From NCBI GenBank assembly GCA_910587045.1, contig CAJULG010000009.1, positions 60,246 to 124,245 of the forward strand: a DNA stretch of 64,000 nt, written 5' to 3'. The stretch comes from an uncultured Lachnospiraceae bacterium (GTDB lineage: Bacteria > Bacillota > Clostridia > Lachnospirales > Lachnospiraceae). The position numbers and the translations under genes were made by a program. The notes beneath the pieces are model-generated. The model was not told the DNA's origin and searched no databases. It was given only the letters and a program-made list of their open reading frames with translations. This document shows, one piece after another, positions 60,312 through 64,000 of the stretch (position 1 is its first letter; each line of letters begins with the position of its first letter).

Positions 60312-60818
60312 ATTAGCGATTTAATGATTAACGAACAAATCAGGGACAAAGAAGTACGTTTGATTGGCGAGGATGGCGAACAGCTTGGAGTGATGTCTTC
60401 CAAAGATGCCTTAAAGCTTGCCAGAGAAGCGGAGCTGGATTTAGTTAAGATTGCTCCGACAGCAAAGCCACCGGTATGCAAGATTGTGGATTATGGAAAG
60501 TACCGCTATGAGCAGATGCGGAAAGAGAAGGAAGCGAAGAAAAAGCAGAAGACCATTGATATTAAGGAAATCCGCTTTTCGCCGAATATTGATACCAATG
60601 ATCTGAATACAAAGATCAATCAGGCAAGAAAATTTCTGAGTAAAGGTGATAAGGTCAAGGTTTCCATCCGTTTCCGCGGAAGAGAACTGGCACATATGGA
60701 AATCGGTACAGATATTCTGAAGAACTTTGCGGCACAGTTAGAGGATATAGCAGTCGTTGAGAAGCCGGCAAAGGTGGAAGGAAGAAGCATGGTAATGTTT
60801 TTAGCTGAAAAACGTTAA
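60312..60818 (+). CDS. infC: Translation initiation factor IF-3
   Basis: The 168-residue IF-3 has an N-domain (NEQIRDKEVRLIGEDGEQLGVM) and a C-domain (IRFRGRELAHMEIGTDIL). The start is read as AUU at 60312, eight bases after GGAGGT at 60298-60303; AUU initiation lets IF-3 repress its own synthesis. The alternative ATG 60324 would drop four residues and has poor spacing. The in-frame ATG at 60255 lies within the attenuator hairpin and is rejected. Confidence 0.95.
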   Translation: MSDLMINEQIRDKEVRLIGEDGEQLGVMSSKDALKLAREAELDLVKIAPTAKPPVCKIVDYGKYRYEQMRKEKEAKKKQKTIDIKEIRFSPNIDTNDLNTKINQARKFLSKGDKVKVSIRFRGRELAHMEIGTDILKNFAAQLEDIAVVEKPAKVEGRSMVMFLAEKR

Positions 60819-60851
60819 ATTCAAATAGACGATATATAAGGAGGAAGTAAC

Positions 60852-61049
60852 ATGCCAAAATTAAAGACAAAGAAAGCCGCTGCAAAGCGCTTCAAGAAAA
60901 CCGGAACTGGAAAACTGAAAAGAATGAAGGCTTACAAGTCCCATATCTTAACCAAGAAGTCAGCTAAGAGAAAGAGAAATCTTAGAAAAGCAACCACAAC
61001 GGACGCTTCAAATGTTAAGACAATGAAGAAGATATTACCATACATCTAG
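60852..61049 (+). CDS. rpmI: 50S ribosomal protein L35
   Basis: A 65-residue very basic protein beginning PKLKTKKAAAKRFKKTGTGK, typical of bL35. GGAGGAAG precedes the start. Between infC and rplT as usual. Confidence 0.98.
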   Translation: MPKLKTKKAAAKRFKKTGTGKLKRMKAYKSHILTKKSAKRKRNLRKATTTDASNVKTMKKILPYI

Positions 61050-61066
61050 GATAGGAGGAAGCGATA

Positions 61067-61420
61067 ATGGCAAGAATAAAAGGCGGTGTAAACGCTAAGA
61101 AGAAGCACAACCGGGTTTTAAAGCTGGCGAAGGGCTACAGAGGAGCACGGTCAAAACAGTATAGAGTAGCAAAGCAGTCCGTAATGAGAGGCTTAACTTC
61201 CTCTTATGCAGGACGTAAGCAGAGAAAGAGACAGTTCCGGCAGCTGTGGATCGCACGTATCAACGCTGCAGCAAGAATGAATGGTATCTCTTATAGCAGA
61301 TTAATGCATGGCTTAAAGGTTGCCGGTGTTGATATCAACCGGAAGATGCTTTCTGAGATGGCAATCAGTGATGCAGATGGTTTTGCAAAACTGGTTGATG
61401 TTGCAAAGGCAAATATTTAA
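61067..61420 (+). CDS. rplT: 50S ribosomal protein L20
   Basis: The 117-residue bL20 (ARIKGGVNAKKKHNRVLKLA, RKQRKRQFRQLWIARINAA) binds 23S rRNA and is the likely autoregulator of this operon through the leader at 60154-60290. GGAGGAAG precedes ATG 61067. Confidence 0.98.
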   Translation: MARIKGGVNAKKKHNRVLKLAKGYRGARSKQYRVAKQSVMRGLTSSYAGRKQRKRQFRQLWIARINAAARMNGISYSRLMHGLKVAGVDINRKMLSEMAISDADGFAKLVDVAKANI

Positions 61421-61433
61421 TATAGTGGTGAAG

Positions 61434-61466
61434 ATTCCCAGAACAAAAATGTTCTGGGAATTTTAT
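61434..61466 (+). terminator. Terminator of infC-rpmI-rplT
   Basis: ATTCCCAGAACA (61434-61445) pairs perfectly with TGTTCTGGGAAT (61450-61461), followed by TTTTAT. Confidence 0.92.
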
Positions 61467-61567
61467 ATTTTAGTAGTATTTTGACACAGGGCTATTGTAT
61501 ACTATAGGCATGAAGTAAAGTAAGTAAATTGCATTATGAACAGTAAAATCATCAAGGGGGTATACGT

Positions 61568-62770
61568 ATGAAGAATGCAGGTAAATGGAAAAGATCAGGT
61601 GTTTTTGGTATTACATTGACATTATTGCTGCTTGGCGGCTGTAAGAGTACAAAGGATACCGGTTTTGCGTATGGTGCATTGAATACAGCCTTTCATCAAC
61701 AGTCAGAGATGACAGATATCTTTGGAATAGAAGACGGGGCTGGAGGATTGCAGATAGCAGAGCAGGATCTGCATTTGAATATAGGCGATTCTTTGAAACT
61801 GGAACCTGTTTTTGATATTCAGGATAATTCCGTATACCGCCTGTGCTATTCCAGCTCGGATGAAGCAGTATGTACCGTGATGCGGGACGGCACCATACAG
61901 GGAAATAAGGCAGGAACTGCGGTTATAACGGTGCAGGAGGCATTCAGCGGTGCTAAGGTTGATGTGGCAGTCACGGTTGATGATCAGACCCGGCCTGCAC
62001 AGATCACGTTATCAAAGGAACGCATTACCCTGGTAATGGGGAATTCCATTACGATTCAGGCTGCTGTCATGCCGGAAGAGGCTGAGAATAAGAAGATAAC
62101 CTGGAGCAGCAGTAATGCGGATATAGCAACTGTGAATGAAAATGGAACAGTAACAGGAGTTTCCAGCGGAACCTGTGTTATAACGGTTGCTTCACAGGCA
62201 GATGAAGCAGTACAGGCTGAATTGCAGGTGACCGTAATTGAGAGAACGGAAGATAAATCCGGTAATACGTCGAATACAAACGACAATTCAGGCAATAACA
62301 GTGATTCAGGCAATAATAATAGCAGTAATAATAACAATGCAGAGAACAGTACGGAAGCAGCAGAGCCTTCCTCCAGCGGGTACTATGTGGATTCTTATGC
62401 TGAGCAGGTATTGTCGATCGTAAATGCAAGGCGCGAGGAAGCGGGACTGGCACCGCTTACCATGAATTACACTCTGGTATCAGCGGCAAAGGTTCGGGCT
62501 GCAGAGACGATACAGAGCTTTTCGCATACCAGGCCGAATGGAACCAGTTGTTTTTCTGCTATTGATGAAGCTGGTGTTGGTTATTCTGGAGCGGGAGAGA
62601 ATATTGCAGCCGGGCAGGGATCTGCAGATTCTGTTATGAACGCCTGGATGAATTCGGAAGGACATAAGGCAAACATATTAAATGACAGTTATTCACAGAT
62701 CGGAATCGCTTGCTACTATGATCCGAATTCTGCTTATGGTTATTACTGGGTACAGCTTTTTATATACTGA
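61568..62770 (+). CDS. Lipoprotein with Big_2 domains and C-terminal CAP/SCP domain
   Basis: The 400-residue protein has a lipobox at about residues 17-24 (LLLLGGCK). One degenerate and one clear bacterial Ig-like domain follow (about 60-130; 135-215 with VMPEEAENKKITWSSSNADIATVNENG), then an Asn/Ser-rich linker (about 222-260) and a YkwD-type CAP domain (ILSIVNARREEAGLAPLTMN, FSHTRPNGTSC, GENIA, WMNSEGHKANILN) holding the conserved His/Glu cavity. Surface-exposed; CAP proteins of Clostridia have unclear, possibly lipid- or peptide-binding roles. Confidence 0.9.
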   Translation: MKNAGKWKRSGVFGITLTLLLLGGCKSTKDTGFAYGALNTAFHQQSEMTDIFGIEDGAGGLQIAEQDLHLNIGDSLKLEPVFDIQDNSVYRLCYSSSDEAVCTVMRDGTIQGNKAGTAVITVQEAFSGAKVDVAVTVDDQTRPAQITLSKERITLVMGNSITIQAAVMPEEAENKKITWSSSNADIATVNENGTVTGVSSGTCVITVASQADEAVQAELQVTVIERTEDKSGNTSNTNDNSGNNSDSGNNNSSNNNNAENSTEAAEPSSSGYYVDSYAEQVLSIVNARREEAGLAPLTMNYTLVSAAKVRAAETIQSFSHTRPNGTSCFSAIDEAGVGYSGAGENIAAGQGSADSVMNAWMNSEGHKANILNDSYSQIGIACYYDPNSAYGYYWVQLFIY

Positions 62771-62779
62771 TACAGCAGG

Positions 62780-62818
62780 AGGCCCTTTGTCTGATGACAG
62801 AGGGCTTCGTGTATTTTG
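62780..62818 (+). terminator. Hairpin/terminator after CAP lipoprotein
   Basis: GAGGCCCTTTGTC and GACAGAGGGCTTC pair around TGAT with G-T pairs, but the following T run is weak (TGTATTTT). From here to 63004 no gene is visible. Confidence 0.65.
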
Positions 62819-63004
62819 AGATAACCGGGGGAGGTGCTGTGGGGAGCAACAGGCTAAAAGAAGCCTTAACCACATCTAAAAGAATAATCAGTACCCTATG
62901 CGCACCAAATATATCCGGCATTTTTCTTGTCTTTTTTCAGATAGCGACAGTCGACAACAAAACATATGGTTGCACAAATATCAACAGCTTTCTCAAATCC
63001 TATA

Positions 63005-63163
63005 TTACACCTCCATATTTGCAATGTTTCTTTTCAGATCAGCCCATGCGATTACTGCTGCTACGGAGCCGATTACAAGAAAGAAAGTAGCACCAACAAG
63101 ATAATTCAAAGTCATAACTATAAACGCTATGAGCGATACCGTAGTATGGCTCACTAATTTCAA
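63005..63163 (-). CDS. 52-residue small membrane protein coupled to sensor kinase
   Basis: Minus-strand frame starting with TTG at 63163-63161, overlapping the kinase stop by 4 bp (TTGA). The product has one or two hydrophobic helices (LIAFIVMTLNYLVGATFFL, VIGSVAAVIAWADL) and a short polar tail. Overlap and hydrophobic pattern support coding; it could also be the remnant of a longer membrane protein. Function unknown. Confidence 0.5.
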   Translation of the reverse strand: MKLVSHTTVSLIAFIVMTLNYLVGATFFLVIGSVAAVIAWADLKRNIANMEV

Positions 63164-64000
63164 TATGGAATTTCCATAATGACCTGCGCTCCGTTTGTTT
63201 CATTGGAATTTTTTAATATAAGTTGTCCCTTATGTTGCCCAATGATTTGACTTGTAATATAAAGTCCCATACCAAAATGCAGATTAGAGGTTCGGCTTTT
63301 ATTCCCCATAAAGAATTGTTCCTGTGCATGATGTAGGGCTTCCGGTGTGAAACCGCTTCCCTCATCTGTAATGGAGATTTGCAGAAAATCATCTTTCTTT
63401 AGCACCGCTACATAGACTGTCCCTTTTGGTGGAGAGTAATCGAACGCATTGCCTATCACATTCATAATTGCCCGTTCCAATAGTAATTTATCTGCTTTAA
63501 GAGTTCCTAAATTTGCCCCCGCTTCCATGTGTAAGCAAATTTCTTTTGTAAGGCATAATGAATTTGCCTGCGCTTCAATTTGTTCCATATAATCAGCTAT
63601 GTTAAATTCTTCCAAATTGAGCTGATACCCGGCTACTGTCCGGGATATATCAATCAGCGTCCTAATATAAACGCCCATTTGCCCGGAACTTTCTGTAATA
63701 TACTCTGCATATAACCGCTGTTCGTCGTCAAGTTCTGTTTCGCTTATCAAGTCGATATTTCCTTGGATGACAGTTAAAGGCGTTTTTAAATCATGAGCAA
63801 GTGCCGCTATCTGCTCCTTTTGTAATTGTTCTGCGCTCCATTGTTTCTCTAAAGATGATTTCAAGTTGTTTTTCATATCAGAGAAAGAATGTAGCACATC
63901 TTCAAATTCTTTAATTTTTGAGTGCCCCACCTCAAAATCAAGATATTGTTCTGCCACTTTTTCTGTTGCTTCAAAAAGTGGGGAGAGCTGCGCCCGCATA
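63160..64000 (-). CDS. Sensor histidine kinase (N-terminus beyond window)
   Basis: 279+ residues are visible: a HAMP-like linker, HisKA (ALAHDLKTPLTVIQGNIDLI), and HATPase with NVIGNAFDYSPP, DEGSGFTPEAL and HFGMGLYITSQI. The membrane sensor region and true start lie past the window end. The form resembles kinases that control lantibiotic or peptide-antibiotic resistance transporters. Visibly A+T-rich compared with 35-52 kb, so possibly in another accessory segment. Confidence 0.9.
   Translation of the reverse strand, partial: MRAQLSPLFEATEKVAEQYLDFEVGHSKIKEFEDVLHSFSDMKNNLKSSLEKQWSAEQLQKEQIAALAHDLKTPLTVIQGNIDLISETELDDEQRLYAEYITESSGQMGVYIRTLIDISRTVAGYQLNLEEFNIADYMEQIEAQANSLCLTKEICLHMEAGANLGTLKADKLLLERAIMNVIGNAFDYSPPKGTVYVAVLKKDDFLQISITDEGSGFTPEALHHAQEQFFMGNKSRTSNLHFGMGLYITSQIIGQHKGQLILKNSNETNGAQVIMEIPY

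Noticed and set aside
61481..61503. Promoter TTGACA ... TATACT before the CAP lipoprotein
   Set aside because: The spacer is only 11 bp, too short for sigma-A; one of the hexamers must be accidental.
62794..63157. Overlapping plus-strand frames after the CAP lipoprotein
   Set aside because: They overlap a terminator and the better-supported minus-strand small gene, and show no coding character.

Overview
The window looks like chromosomal DNA from an endospore-forming, low-to-moderate GC Firmicute, most likely a gut Lachnospiraceae (Clostridium cluster XIVa). The evidence is a spoIIAA-spoIIAB-sigF block followed by spoVAA-AB-AC, a type III glutamine synthetase, an AddAB recombination complex, an infC-rpmI-rplT operon with a Firmicutes-type leader, CIRCE and CsoR operators, strong AAGGAGG ribosome binding sites and frequent GTG/TTG starts. 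Family-level placement is inference.

Layout. 1-1.8 kb: two tandem choline-binding-repeat cell-wall proteins, the first with an NlpC/P60 peptidase domain and cut by the window edge. 1.9-5.3 kb: glutamine synthetase III and a membrane-anchored polysaccharide deacetylase, separated by a structured intergenic element. 5.4-14.6 kb: a long co-directional run with folate genes (folC, an HD-domain protein, folP, fused folB-folK), the bifunctional P-protein PheA, Ppx and Ppk1 for polyphosphate, and a TtcA-like thiolase of tRNA. 14.6-18.5 kb: a two-component system with a third co-translated membrane protein, then a VanY-type carboxypeptidase. 18.5-25.7 kb: tRNA-Leu(UAG), a LysR regulator, a permuted papain-like protein, a CsoR-controlled copper exporter with an embedded CopZ-like chaperone, TcdA and MetY. 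25.8-30.4 kb: two small minus-strand genes, an array of a repeated two-stem RNA-like motif, a GNAT acetyltransferase, a LytTR response regulator and a chemoreceptor.

30.5-35 kb is accessory DNA: a YwqH/YwqI/LXG-like cassette ending in a glucosaminidase-tailed secreted toxin candidate, an AbrB-like protein, a RelB/ParE-type toxin-antitoxin pair, and a CIRCE-controlled Hsp20. 35-49.3 kb: topoisomerase III, a left-handed beta-helix protein, an FMN-binding protein, AddB-AddA, QueF behind a structured leader, a second FolC and a zinc-ribbon/TPR membrane protein. 49.3-52.8 kb: the sigma-F and spoVA sporulation genes.

The most unusual part is 52.7-59.3 kb. An A+T-rich four-gene island sits in the 3' end of spoVAC and is bounded by a perfect 59-bp direct repeat. 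One repeat lies inside the intact spoVAC; the other is followed by a displaced, diverged copy of the spoVAC 3' end. The island encodes a three-gene cassette (QxK-type nuclease-like protein with a C-terminal Cys cluster, a small middle protein, and an SMC-like ABC ATPase with a zinc hook) that resembles the ABC-three-component conflict systems, plus a Schlafen/AlbA-type protein with a 27-bp coding repeat. It has no visible recombinase.

After the island come Ogt, the translation operon infC-rpmI-rplT (infC apparently with an AUU start), a CAP-domain lipoprotein, and on the minus strand a truncated sensor kinase with a small coupled membrane protein.
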